Assembly: GCA_902826455.1 (NCBI GenBank)
Contig: CADEEV010000040.1
Coordinates: 1-41,097, forward strand
Direction of reading: 5' to 3'
Length of the DNA stretch: 41,097 nucleotides
Source: an uncultured Acidobacteriota bacterium
Lineage (GTDB): Bacteria; Acidobacteriota; Vicinamibacteria; Fen-336
The translations under genes and the position numbers were made by a program. Of the stretch, positions 27,450 to 34,900 are shown piece after piece. The stretch's first letter is position 1; each line of letters opens with the position of its first letter. Below the pieces are notes generated by a model. It made no database searches. It was given only the letters and a program-made list of their open reading frames with translations, and was not told the origin of the DNA.

Positions 27450-29369
27450 ATGGACGAGGCGTTGAAGCCCGGCGATCGCATCGGCTCCTTCGAGCTGATC
27501 GAGCGCCTGGGCTCCGGCGGGATGGGCGACGTCTTCCGGGCGCGCGACACCCGCCTGGGCCGCACCGTGGCCCTCAAGTTCCTCAAGCCCGGCGCGGCGC
27601 CGGAGCTCCTGCCGCGCTTCAAGCGCGAGGCGCGGGCGGTCTCGGCGCTCAACCATCCGAACATCGTCCAGATCCACGACATCGTCGAGCCGGCGGGCGG
27701 CTCGGGCGAGGCCTACATCGTCATGGAGGACGTGGCGGGGGAGACGCTGCGACGCCGGCTCAACCGCGGGCCGCTCTCGATCGACCAGCTGCTGCAGTTC
27801 GGCGCCCAGCTCACCGACGGCCTCGCCAAGGCCCACCGGACGGGCATCCTGCACCGCGACCTGAAGCCCGAGAACCTCATGGTGACGCCCGAGGGCACCC
27901 TGAAGATCCTGGACTTCGGCCTCGCGAAGCTCGCGACGGCGCCGCTCGCCGACATCGAGGACGGCAACACGGTGTCGCGCCACGAGACCCGCGTCGGGAC
28001 CCTGCTCGGCACCCTCGAGTACATGTCGCCCGAGCAGGCGAGCGGCAAGGCCGTCGACCATCGGTCCGACCAGTTCTCCTCGGGCCTCGTGCTCTGGGAG
28101 ATGGCCGCCGGCCGGCCCACGTTCCGGCGCGACACGCCGGCGCAGGTGCTGGCGGCCGTGATCGAGCGCGAGGCTCCGCCGCTGCGCGACGTGCGGCCGG
28201 AATCTCCGGCGGAGCTCGAGGCGCTCGTCACGCGCTGCCTCCAGAAGGATCCCGCCCGACGCTTCGCGAGCACGGACGAGCTCGCCTCCGAGGTCGCGGC
28301 GTTGGCGGGACGGTCGCGCGCCGGCTCGTTCCCCGCCCCGATGGCGCCGCGACCCTCGGCGCCGCCCTCGGTCCCCGGGCTGCCGCTGCCTGGGTTGCCG
28401 GGCTTGCCGCCGTTGCCTTCGCCCGCGCAGAGCGGGCCGTACTACGTCCAGAGCGGCGACAACGACGTGAAGGTCTACGAAGAGGCGAAGCTGGTCAAGG
28501 CGCTGCGCCGGGGCAACCTGAGCGGCCTCGAGATGGTGCGGCGCGAGGGCGAGGAGCAGTGGCAGCCCCTCTACCAGAGCCGCATCTACCGCCTCGAGGT
28601 GCCGAGCTCCGGCGACCCGCGCGATGCCGCGCGCTGGCGGCTGCTGCGCGGCCTGGGCGGGCACTTCACCGGCTTCTTCATCACCGCCGCCATCATGGTC
28701 GCGGTCCAGCACCAGATCCCGTCCTGGATCTGGATCTGGGGCGTCGTGATCGCGGCCCAGGCCCTGCGCACGGCACCGGCCGCGTGGCAGCTCTACAAGC
28801 GCAGCCAACAGCCCCTCGAACCAGGACCGGCGGGCCCGCTGCCGCTGCCGGAGAAGCCCGCCCCTGTGCTGGCCCTGCCCGTGTCACCGCTGGCGCAGGA
28901 GGCCGGCCGCGTGCGCGCGCTCATCCAGCAGCGCGGCGGCAAGGACACGAAGCCGCTGCTCGACGAGGTCGAGGCGATCGTCAAGCGCACCGACGAGCTG
29001 GTGGCGCGGATGGCCGACCTGGAGGAACAGACCTCCCCGAGCGAGCGCGCGTCCGTGGCCACGGCGGTCTCCGAGGCGCAGAGCCGCATCGAGCGGGCCG
29101 ACTCGGACCAGGATCGCCGTCTCTTCGAGCGGCAGCTCGTGGTGCTCCAGGGCCGGGAAGAGGCGATCGGCAAGGCCGTCCGCGTCCTCGAACGCCTGCG
29201 CGTCCGCAAGGACCTCGCGGAGCACCAGCTGAAGCAGTTGCGTCTCGACCTGTCCCGCGGCGCCGCCGGGGACCTCGCGTTGCCGGAGCTCTCGTCGCGC
29301 CTCGAGTTCATCCGCGACGAGATCGACGCCCGCGAAGAGGTGGACGAGATCGCCCAGGGCCGGAAATAG
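27450..29369 (+). CDS. Membrane Ser/Thr kinase with GYF-like, 2TM and coiled-coil regions
   Basis: 639 aa. Kinase at ~14-285 with GSGGMG (21-26), Lys43, HRDLKPEN (135-142), DFGLAK (155-160) and YMSPEQ. A Pro-rich linker (~296-327) leads to a ~55-residue GYF_2-like segment (YYVQSGDNDVKVY...GLEMVRREGEEQWQPLYQ), which resembles domains that read out tile-like beta folds. Then come two hydrophobic helices (~404-422 and ~425-442) like a 2TM domain, and an acidic coiled coil (~480-635). The protein is thus a membrane-tethered kinase with both large ends in the cytosol. ATG 27450 is 8 bases after TACGCT, with no Shine-Dalgarno, so probably leaderless. Divergent from the cytochrome pseudogene. Confidence 0.92.
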   Translation: MDEALKPGDRIGSFELIERLGSGGMGDVFRARDTRLGRTVALKFLKPGAAPELLPRFKREARAVSALNHPNIVQIHDIVEPAGGSGEAYIVMEDVAGETLRRRLNRGPLSIDQLLQFGAQLTDGLAKAHRTGILHRDLKPENLMVTPEGTLKILDFGLAKLATAPLADIEDGNTVSRHETRVGTLLGTLEYMSPEQASGKAVDHRSDQFSSGLVLWEMAAGRPTFRRDTPAQVLAAVIEREAPPLRDVRPESPAELEALVTRCLQKDPARRFASTDELASEVAALAGRSRAGSFPAPMAPRPSAPPSVPGLPLPGLPGLPPLPSPAQSGPYYVQSGDNDVKVYEEAKLVKALRRGNLSGLEMVRREGEEQWQPLYQSRIYRLEVPSSGDPRDAARWRLLRGLGGHFTGFFITAAIMVAVQHQIPSWIWIWGVVIAAQALRTAPAAWQLYKRSQQPLEPGPAGPLPLPEKPAPVLALPVSPLAQEAGRVRALIQQRGGKDTKPLLDEVEAIVKRTDELVARMADLEEQTSPSERASVATAVSEAQSRIERADSDQDRRLFERQLVVLQGREEAIGKAVRVLERLRVRKDLAEHQLKQLRLDLSRGAAGDLALPELSSRLEFIRDEIDAREEVDEIAQGRK

Positions 29370-29372
29370 GAA

Positions 29373-29394
29373 AGGGCCCCGTCGCCGGGGCCCT
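29373..29394. terminator. Bidirectional terminator between convergent genes
   Basis: A 9-bp stem (AGGGCCCCG 29373-29381 with CGGGGCCCT 29386-29394) around a TCGC loop, directly after the kinase stop. Read on the minus strand it is followed by TT, the better tail for ending the lipoprotein message. Confidence 0.65.
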
Positions 29395-29420
29395 CTCGTG
29401 CGGATCGCGCGGCCCGGCCG

Positions 29421-30197
29421 CTAGGGGCGGCGCTGCGACGCGAGACCCTCCGTGACGTAGGTCAGGTTCTGTCCCTGCACGCAGGCGTCGTAGTTGCAGA
29501 CCGACTTCACCTCGTTGACGCAGATGCCGTCCCACGCGGTGTCGCAGCAGAACGGATCGACCGCGCAGATGTCGGCGACGCACGGGCTGCAACCCGGAGC
29601 CAGCACCGAGCCGCTCGCGCACGCGCTGTGGACGCAGAGGCTGTCGTCGAGGATCCGGAGGACCTTCTCCTTCTCCGGCACGAGCTCGAAGCGCAGCGCG
29701 CGGCACGAGAAGTACGTGTCGGGCCCCTTGACGTTCGGGTTGCCGCTCACCACGCACACGTTGGCGCGGAGCGAGCGCGCGGCACCGGTCGCGCCGACGG
29801 GCACGGCGAAGCGGTGGGTGAACACGCAGTCGTCTCCGGTCGCCGCGGCGTCCGCGAAGCTGTCGAAGTTCCAATCGAGCAGGTACGTGAGCGGCGCGCC
29901 CTCGCCCTGCTTCGACTGGCAGACGTCGATCTCGACCTCGAGGGGCGAGTTGCCGCGGATGATCCCGTCCTCGTCGGGCTTCGGGTTCACGCGGATCGAG
30001 GAGTCGAAGCCCACGGGCTTGGTCCCGGAGCTCTCGGCCGGCAGCGCGACGCCGACGCCGGGCGTCCGGGTGTCGGGAGTCCGCGTGCTCTGGACGGCCG
30101 AGGGAGAGGACGGTGTCGCGCGATCGCCGGCACCGCACGCCGCCACACACAACGCGACTGCGGGCGCGAGCCCGCGACGCAAGATCGAACCGGTCAT
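29421..30197 (-). CDS. Cys-rich PKD-like lipoprotein, diverged paralogue 5
   Basis: 258-aa predicted lipoprotein; ATG 30197 has AGGAGG 4 bases upstream (a GTG at 30212 is less likely). The lipobox is VAAC after a typical signal. It keeps the family core (RVNPKPDEDGIIRGNSPLEV, IDVCQSK, LLDWNFDSFADAAATGDDC, THRFAVP, NVCVVSGNP, TYFSCRALRF), although HTY has become HRF. The C-terminal module of the tandem copies is replaced by a different cysteine cluster (CSPCVADIC, FCCDTAWDGICVNEVKSVC), a motif seen in other secreted proteins of high-GC environmental bacteria. This shows that the core and the C-terminal module are separable. Function unknown. Confidence 0.85.
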   Translation of the reverse strand: MTGSILRRGLAPAVALCVAACGAGDRATPSSPSAVQSTRTPDTRTPGVGVALPAESSGTKPVGFDSSIRVNPKPDEDGIIRGNSPLEVEIDVCQSKQGEGAPLTYLLDWNFDSFADAAATGDDCVFTHRFAVPVGATGAARSLRANVCVVSGNPNVKGPDTYFSCRALRFELVPEKEKVLRILDDSLCVHSACASGSVLAPGCSPCVADICAVDPFCCDTAWDGICVNEVKSVCNYDACVQGQNLTYVTEGLASQRRP

Positions 30198-30238
30198 GCT
30201 GCCTCCTGTCACTGCCCGAACGAGGGATGAGTTGGCCG

Positions 30239-30244
30239 ATTGTA
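30239..30244 (-). promoter_or_regulatory. Candidate -10 box of lipoprotein paralogue 5
   Basis: TACAAT on the minus strand, about 40 bases before the ATG. TCGTCA at 30267-30262 is a poor -35 at 17 bases. The rest of the 143-bp gap up to hppD (30198-30340) shows only a weak 5-bp inverted repeat (CCCGC/GCGGG) near 30303-30319, possibly the operon's end. Confidence 0.35.
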
Positions 30245-30340
30245 CGCTAGGGGCGGACGGCTGACGACCGGCAACGAAGGGGATCTGTGGCGGGATTCTG
30301 CGCCCGCCCTTCGCGGGGTGTCAACCGGAGACGACCGGGG

Positions 30341-31486
30341 CTAGCGCGCGGCTCCCGCCTGCTGGCGCTCGATCGATTCGAACAGGGCCCGGAAGTTCCC
30401 GGCGCCGAAGCCCTGGTCGCCCTTGCGCTGGATGATCTCGTAGAAGAACGGCCCGGCGCTGGGATCGTTGTAGAGGCCGGCCGCCTCCTTCAGGAAGATC
30501 TGGAGCAGGTAGGCGCCCTTGTCGCCGTCGACGAGGATCTCGAGCTCCCGCAGCACCGCGAGGTCCTCGTCGATCCTCTCGAGGCCCATCTCGCGGATGC
30601 GCTGGGGCAGCGCGTCGTAGTAGGTGCCGGGGGTCGGCATGAACTGGAGGCCCGCGGCCCGCAGGCCGCGCACGCAGCCGATGATGTCGGCGGTGCCGAT
30701 CGCGAGGTGCTGGACGCCGTCGCCGCGGTGCTGCTCGTTGAAGATGTTGATCTGGGACTGCTTGAAGAACGGCCGCCACGGCTCGTTGTTCGCGAACTTC
30801 ATGCCCGAGACCGGGTCCCACATCACGATCGAGCGCAGCCCGGAGCCGTGGGAGCGGTCGGGCGTCACGTCGGTCGTGTGGAACTCGATCTCCCAGTAGC
30901 GCTCGAAGCCCATCACGTGCTCGAGCCAGAGGATCGCCGGGCTCATCGTCTGGAAGTTCGAGGTGGCGTGGTCGAAGCCGCGGAAGCCGTGGCGGTTGCT
31001 CACGGGCGGCACGCTCGCCGCCGGCTCGAAGCCGGGGTAGAGGGCCTCGAAGCCGTCGCGCTGGAGGAAGCGGAACGTGGTGTCGCCGAAGGGCGTCGCG
31101 ATCGAGAAGAAGCGGATCCGGCCGCCGTCGCCCTCGACGGTCGTGACCTCGTCGATCGGCGTGCCGCCGCGCCGCTCGAGCAGCGCGAACGTCCGCTCGA
31201 CGTCCTCGACCGCGAAGTTCAGGGTGCCGATGCCGTCGGGGTGCTTCTGCAGGTAGCGCCAGGCGCGCCCGCCCTCGCCCTCGGGGGCGATGCACACGAC
31301 GACGCACTGGCCCGCCTTGAACGCCACGGACTTCTCCCGCCCGGCCTTGGACAGCTCGGCCGAGCTGCCGCCGACCTCGGCGAAGTCCATGACGCCCGTG
31401 TAGAAGCGCCGGCTGCGCGCGAGGTCGTGGACGTAGTAGTGCACCGACTCCAGGCCCTTGATTCCCAGCGATTCGACCTTCGACAT
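30341..31486 (-). CDS. hppD: 4-hydroxyphenylpyruvate dioxygenase
   Basis: 381 aa, full length. It converts 4-hydroxyphenylpyruvate and O2 to homogentisate and CO2, the entry step of tyrosine breakdown. The Fe(II) facial triad is visible: His173 in GFDHATSN, His260 in GVQHLAIG and Glu350 in FFYEIIQRKG, followed by the conserved GFGAGNFRALFESIE. Both vicinal-oxygen-chelate halves are present. ATG 31486 lies 3 bases after the fahA stop, with AAGGAG inside the end of fahA, so it is the last gene of the hmgA-fahA-hppD operon. No oddities. Confidence 0.97.
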   Translation of the reverse strand: MSKVESLGIKGLESVHYYVHDLARSRRFYTGVMDFAEVGGSSAELSKAGREKSVAFKAGQCVVVCIAPEGEGGRAWRYLQKHPDGIGTLNFAVEDVERTFALLERRGGTPIDEVTTVEGDGGRIRFFSIATPFGDTTFRFLQRDGFEALYPGFEPAASVPPVSNRHGFRGFDHATSNFQTMSPAILWLEHVMGFERYWEIEFHTTDVTPDRSHGSGLRSIVMWDPVSGMKFANNEPWRPFFKQSQINIFNEQHRGDGVQHLAIGTADIIGCVRGLRAAGLQFMPTPGTYYDALPQRIREMGLERIDEDLAVLRELEILVDGDKGAYLLQIFLKEAAGLYNDPSAGPFFYEIIQRKGDQGFGAGNFRALFESIERQQAGAAR

Positions 31487-31489
31487 CCG

Positions 31490-32806
31490 CTACTCCTTCG
31501 CAGAAAGGATCGTGCCACGGCACGCACCGAAGCCGATCGGCACGAAGCCCTCGCGCCTGGCCCGGCCCGTGAGCGTGATCTCGTCCCCGTCCTCGAGGAA
31601 CCGGCGCTCCTCGCCCGACGGCAGCCGCACCGCGTCGCGCCCGCCGTTCGTCAGCTCGAGCAGGCAGCCCCTGTTCCCGGGCTCGGGACCCGACACCGTG
31701 CCGGTCGCGAGCAGGTCGCCGGGCCGCAGGTTGCAGCCGTTGCTCGCATGGTGGGCCACGAGCTGGGCCGGCGTCCAGTAGAGATCCCGGAGGTAGCTCG
31801 ACGAGAGCTGGAAGGCGGGCTCGCCCCGCTCACGCATGCGCTCAGTGCGCAGCCAGACGGCGAGCTCCACGTCGAACGCGCCGTGGGCCTGGTCCTCGCT
31901 CGCGCGCAGGTACGGCAGCGGCGCGGGATCGCCCGCCGGTCGCGGCGAGGCCGGGGCCCGGAACGGAGCCAGGGCCTCGACGGTCACCAGCCACGGGCTC
32001 ACCGTGGTCGCGAAGCTCTTCGCCAGGAACGGGCCGAGGGGCTGGTACTCCCACTTCTGGAGGTCGCGAGCCGACCAGTCGTTCACGAGGCACAGGCCGG
32101 CGATGTGGGTGCCGGCCTCGCCGATCGGCACGGGCGTTCCGAGGGCATTGCCGGGCCCGAGGAACAGGCCGCCCTCGAGCTCGTAGTCGAGCCGGCGGGA
32201 CGGCCCGAAGGCCGGCGCGTCCCCTTCGGCCTTGGGCTCGGTCTGGCCCGAGGGCCGGCGGATCGCGGTCCCGCTCGGCACGAGCGACGACGCGCGGCCG
32301 TGGTACCCGATCGGCACGTGCTTGTAGTTCGGGAGCAGCGGGCTCTCGGGCCGGAACAGACGTCCGACGTTCGTCGCGTGGTGCACCGAGGCGTAGAAGT
32401 CGGTGTAGTCGCCGACCTCCGCCGGCAACGCCATCGCGACCTGGCCCTGCGGAATCAGCACGGCTCCGGCGTGGCCCTGGGCGCTCCCGCCGGTACGCAG
32501 GAGCTCCGAGAGCCGCGCGCGCAGCGTCCCGCGCGACGCGGCGGGCAGCGCCATGTAGGCGTTGAGGCTCGCGGCGCGGGCCGCCTCGACGACCGCGGGC
32601 GGCAGGCCGCCGAGCAGCCCGAGCGCGACGCTGGCCGAGAGGTCGAGCACGTCGGCGCCGATCGCGCAGCCGACGCGGGCCGGCTCGCCCGGCGACCGGC
32701 GAAAGACGCCGAGCGGCAGGTTCTGGATGGGGAAATCGGTTCCGGGCGCGCGGGAGGACTCCACCCAGCTCGCGAGTGTCGGCTCGTGGGTGGCGTCCAG
32801 GGTCAT
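31490..32806 (-). CDS. fahA: Fumarylacetoacetase
   Basis: 438 aa. It hydrolyses fumarylacetoacetate to fumarate and acetoacetate, the last step of the homogentisate pathway. Conserved segments match the metal and catalytic sites of the family: DYTDFYASVHHATNVG (metal Asp and catalytic His), YKHVPIGYHGRASS, LDYELEGGLFLGPGN (two metal Glu), NDWSARDLQKWEYQPLGPF (metal Asp) and GTVSGPEPGNRG. The N-terminal SH3-like domain is present (NLPLGVF). ATG 32806 overlaps the stop of the unknown gene (ATGA), so translation is coupled; the frame upstream of this ATG overlaps the unknown gene and is not coding. Confidence 0.96.
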   Translation of the reverse strand: MTLDATHEPTLASWVESSRAPGTDFPIQNLPLGVFRRSPGEPARVGCAIGADVLDLSASVALGLLGGLPPAVVEAARAASLNAYMALPAASRGTLRARLSELLRTGGSAQGHAGAVLIPQGQVAMALPAEVGDYTDFYASVHHATNVGRLFRPESPLLPNYKHVPIGYHGRASSLVPSGTAIRRPSGQTEPKAEGDAPAFGPSRRLDYELEGGLFLGPGNALGTPVPIGEAGTHIAGLCLVNDWSARDLQKWEYQPLGPFLAKSFATTVSPWLVTVEALAPFRAPASPRPAGDPAPLPYLRASEDQAHGAFDVELAVWLRTERMRERGEPAFQLSSSYLRDLYWTPAQLVAHHASNGCNLRPGDLLATGTVSGPEPGNRGCLLELTNGGRDAVRLPSGEERRFLEDGDEITLTGRARREGFVPIGFGACRGTILSAKE

Positions 32807-33696
32807 TGCAGGAGGCCCAGGCTGCGCAGGTCGGCGACCGGCTCGGCGAACGAGCACGAGCCGAAGCCGGCGAGCAAGCCGCGGGCCGCGCGCAGCGCCG
32901 GCGCCCCGAGGCGATGGCCGCGGACCACGAACGCGCCGGCCTCGACCCGGAACGCGGCGGGGTCTTGCTCCTGCAGCAGATCCAGCGCCTGGGCCGAGCC
33001 GAGCCCCGACCGCAACAGCGCGGTCGCGCCGAGAACGTTGAGGAAGCCGTGCATGACGCCGCGTGGGGCGTTCGCGTCGTAGGTGAGCGATTGCTCGCCC
33101 CGCACTGGATGGTGCAGGCCCGCCGTGGCCTTGAAGGGGAGGCCGCGGCGCACGCAGCCGGCCAGGAAGCGCTCCACGTCCTGCGGCTGGGGGAAGGCCG
33201 TCGCGGTCGTGCCGCCGGTCCGGATCTTGGCGCGGCCGCCGTGAGCCTTCACGACGTCGAGCAGCGCGTCGAGGGACGCGTCGAGCGGAACCTCGACGTA
33301 CGCGGCGATGCCCGCAGGCGCGGCGGCGAGCGCCGGGCCCACGGCCTCCGGCGTCGTCGCTTTCAGCTCGACGGCGTCGACCAGCGCCCGGGGTCCGTGC
33401 CCGTCGTTGAAGGCGCTCACCCGCGCGGCGTCGGCCGCGATGTCGGGCCCCAGGAGCGCGCTGAGACGCCACGGCGTCTCGTCCCGCGCCCAGAGCGGCG
33501 CTGCGGCGGCCGCGAGCTCGTCGAGTCGTGCCGCCGGCAGGACGAAGCGTCCCAGCATCCAGGCGTCGGGGCCGCGCCGGCGCGCGTCGTACTCGGCGAC
33601 GGCCCCGGCCATGTCCAGCGCCGCCGGCGGAAACAGGCCCGCGTAGTCGACGACGCCCTCGAGCAACGGCCCGAGGGCCGTGGCCGGCCTGGTCAC
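32803..33696 (-). CDS. Unknown protein of the homogentisate operon (possible maleylacetoacetate isomerase substitute)
   Basis: 297 aa, no signal peptide or membrane segment, no known domain that I can name. GTG 33696 overlaps the hmgA stop (GTGA) and its own stop overlaps the fahA start (ATGA), so it is locked between pathway steps. Conspicuous motifs: DYAGLFPPA (17-25), VELKA (109-113), YVEVP (133-137), AKIRTGG (156-162), PFKATAGLHHPVR (187-199), MHGFLN (215-220) and GSCSFAEP (279-286). Charged residues at the ends of successive beta-strands suggest a TIM barrel (inference). The GST-type isomerase MaiA, which should act between HmgA and FahA, is absent here, so a non-homologous isomerase is one hypothesis; an accessory or unrelated aldolase-like role is the alternative. 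Confidence 0.85.
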   Translation of the reverse strand: MTRPATALGPLLEGVVDYAGLFPPAALDMAGAVAEYDARRRGPDAWMLGRFVLPAARLDELAAAAAPLWARDETPWRLSALLGPDIAADAARVSAFNDGHGPRALVDAVELKATTPEAVGPALAAAPAGIAAYVEVPLDASLDALLDVVKAHGGRAKIRTGGTTATAFPQPQDVERFLAGCVRRGLPFKATAGLHHPVRGEQSLTYDANAPRGVMHGFLNVLGATALLRSGLGSAQALDLLQEQDPAAFRVEAGAFVVRGHRLGAPALRAARGLLAGFGSCSFAEPVADLRSLGLLQ

Positions 33697-34847
33697 GCCT
33701 GGGTCCACGACAGCGTGTACGGCTCGTCCTCGACCGCGGTCGCCTGGCGGGTCACGCGCAGCGGGCGGAAGGTGTCGACCATGACCGCCAGCTCGTTCGT
33801 CCACTTGGCGCCCAGCGACTCCTCGGTCTTCCCGGGCTGCGGCCCGTGGGGGATGCCGTCGGGGTGCAGGGTGATCGAGCCGTACTCGATGCCCTTGCGG
33901 CTCATGAACTCGGAGTTCGCGTAGTACAGCACCTCGTCCGACATGGCGTTCGAGTGGCTGTAGGGCGCCGGCACTGCCTCGGGATCGAAGTCGAAGGGCC
34001 GTGGGCAAAAGGAGCACACCACGAACGCGTCGGCCTCGAAGGTCTGGTGCACGGGCGGCGGCAGGTGCACGCGGCCCACCCGCGGCTCGAAGTCGTGGAT
34101 GCTGAACGCCCAGGGATAGTAGAAGCCGTCCCAGCCCACGACGTCGAAGGGATGATGGTCGAGGACGAGCTCGCTCAGGCCGCGGGCGTTCTTCACCAGC
34201 ACCGACACGTCGCCCGTCTCGTCGCGCGGCGCCAGGGCCTCCGGCCGACGGATGTCGCGCTCGGAGTACGGCGCCATCTCGGTGAGCTGGCCGTGCTCGT
34301 TGCGGTAGCGCTTCGGCGTGCGCACGTCGCTGCCGCTCTCGATCACGAGGAAACGGCCCGGCGCCTCGAGGACGAAACGGTGGAGGACGCCGCGCGGGAT
34401 CACGACGTAGTCGCCCTGCCGTACCGGCAGGCTGCCGAAGACCGACTCGAGACGGCCGCTGCCCTCGGTCACGAAGACGATCTCGTCCGCGATGCCGTTG
34501 CGGAACAGCGGGTGCTCGCCGGCTCGCGGTGCCGCGATCGACAGCGTGACGTCGGCGTTGAACAACAGCGGCAGCCGGCCCTCGACCGCGCAGCCGCCCG
34601 GCTGCAGGCGATGCGTGCGGAAGTGCCGGTGGCGCAAGGCGCCTTCGGACTCGGCCTCGAGAGCCAGGGGCCGCAAGGCGCGCACCTCGCGCACCGTCGT
34701 CGGCGGCCGCAGGTGGTACATCAGCGACGAGAGGCCCGAGAACCCCTTGTTGCCGATCAGCTCCTCGGAGTGCAGGCCGCCGTCGGCGCGGCGGAACACG
34801 GTGTGGCGCTTGCGGGGAACCTGGCCGAGGCGATGGTAGAGGGGCAT
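33693..34847 (-). CDS. hmgA: Homogentisate 1,2-dioxygenase
   Basis: 384 aa. It opens the aromatic ring of homogentisate to maleylacetoacetate using Fe(II) and O2. The cupin-type active site is visible: His298 (YSHSNAMSDE), Glu305 and His334 (DGIPHGPQPG), in the same order as the known ligands. Other family landmarks are the N-terminal MPLYHRLGQVPRKRHTVFR and DGFYYPWAFSIHDFEPRVGR. This is the short bacterial form. First gene of the operon; a sigma70-like promoter lies directly upstream. Confidence 0.96.
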   Translation of the reverse strand: MPLYHRLGQVPRKRHTVFRRADGGLHSEELIGNKGFSGLSSLMYHLRPPTTVREVRALRPLALEAESEGALRHRHFRTHRLQPGGCAVEGRLPLLFNADVTLSIAAPRAGEHPLFRNGIADEIVFVTEGSGRLESVFGSLPVRQGDYVVIPRGVLHRFVLEAPGRFLVIESGSDVRTPKRYRNEHGQLTEMAPYSERDIRRPEALAPRDETGDVSVLVKNARGLSELVLDHHPFDVVGWDGFYYPWAFSIHDFEPRVGRVHLPPPVHQTFEADAFVVCSFCPRPFDFDPEAVPAPYSHSNAMSDEVLYYANSEFMSRKGIEYGSITLHPDGIPHGPQPGKTEESLGAKWTNELAVMVDTFRPLRVTRQATAVEDEPYTLSWTQA

Positions 34848-34864
34848 GGGGTCAGCCCTTTCTT

Positions 34865-34893
34865 TCTACAGGACTTGCGGCGACTTCGCAAAA
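34865..34893 (-). promoter_or_regulatory. Candidate promoter of the hmgA operon
   Basis: Minus strand: TTGCGA (34893-34888), exactly 17 bases, TAGAAA (34870-34865). The start would fall ~11 bases before the hmgA ATG, with an AAAGGG just after the -10. It lies in the 53-bp gap after the beta-lactamase-like gene, so the operon can be transcribed on its own. Confidence 0.5.
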
Positions 34894-34900
34894 GCGGCGC

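Noticed and set aside
30287-33082. 931-codon open frame on the plus strand
   Set aside because: Antisense shadow of hppD, fahA and the unknown gene, which have strong family motifs.
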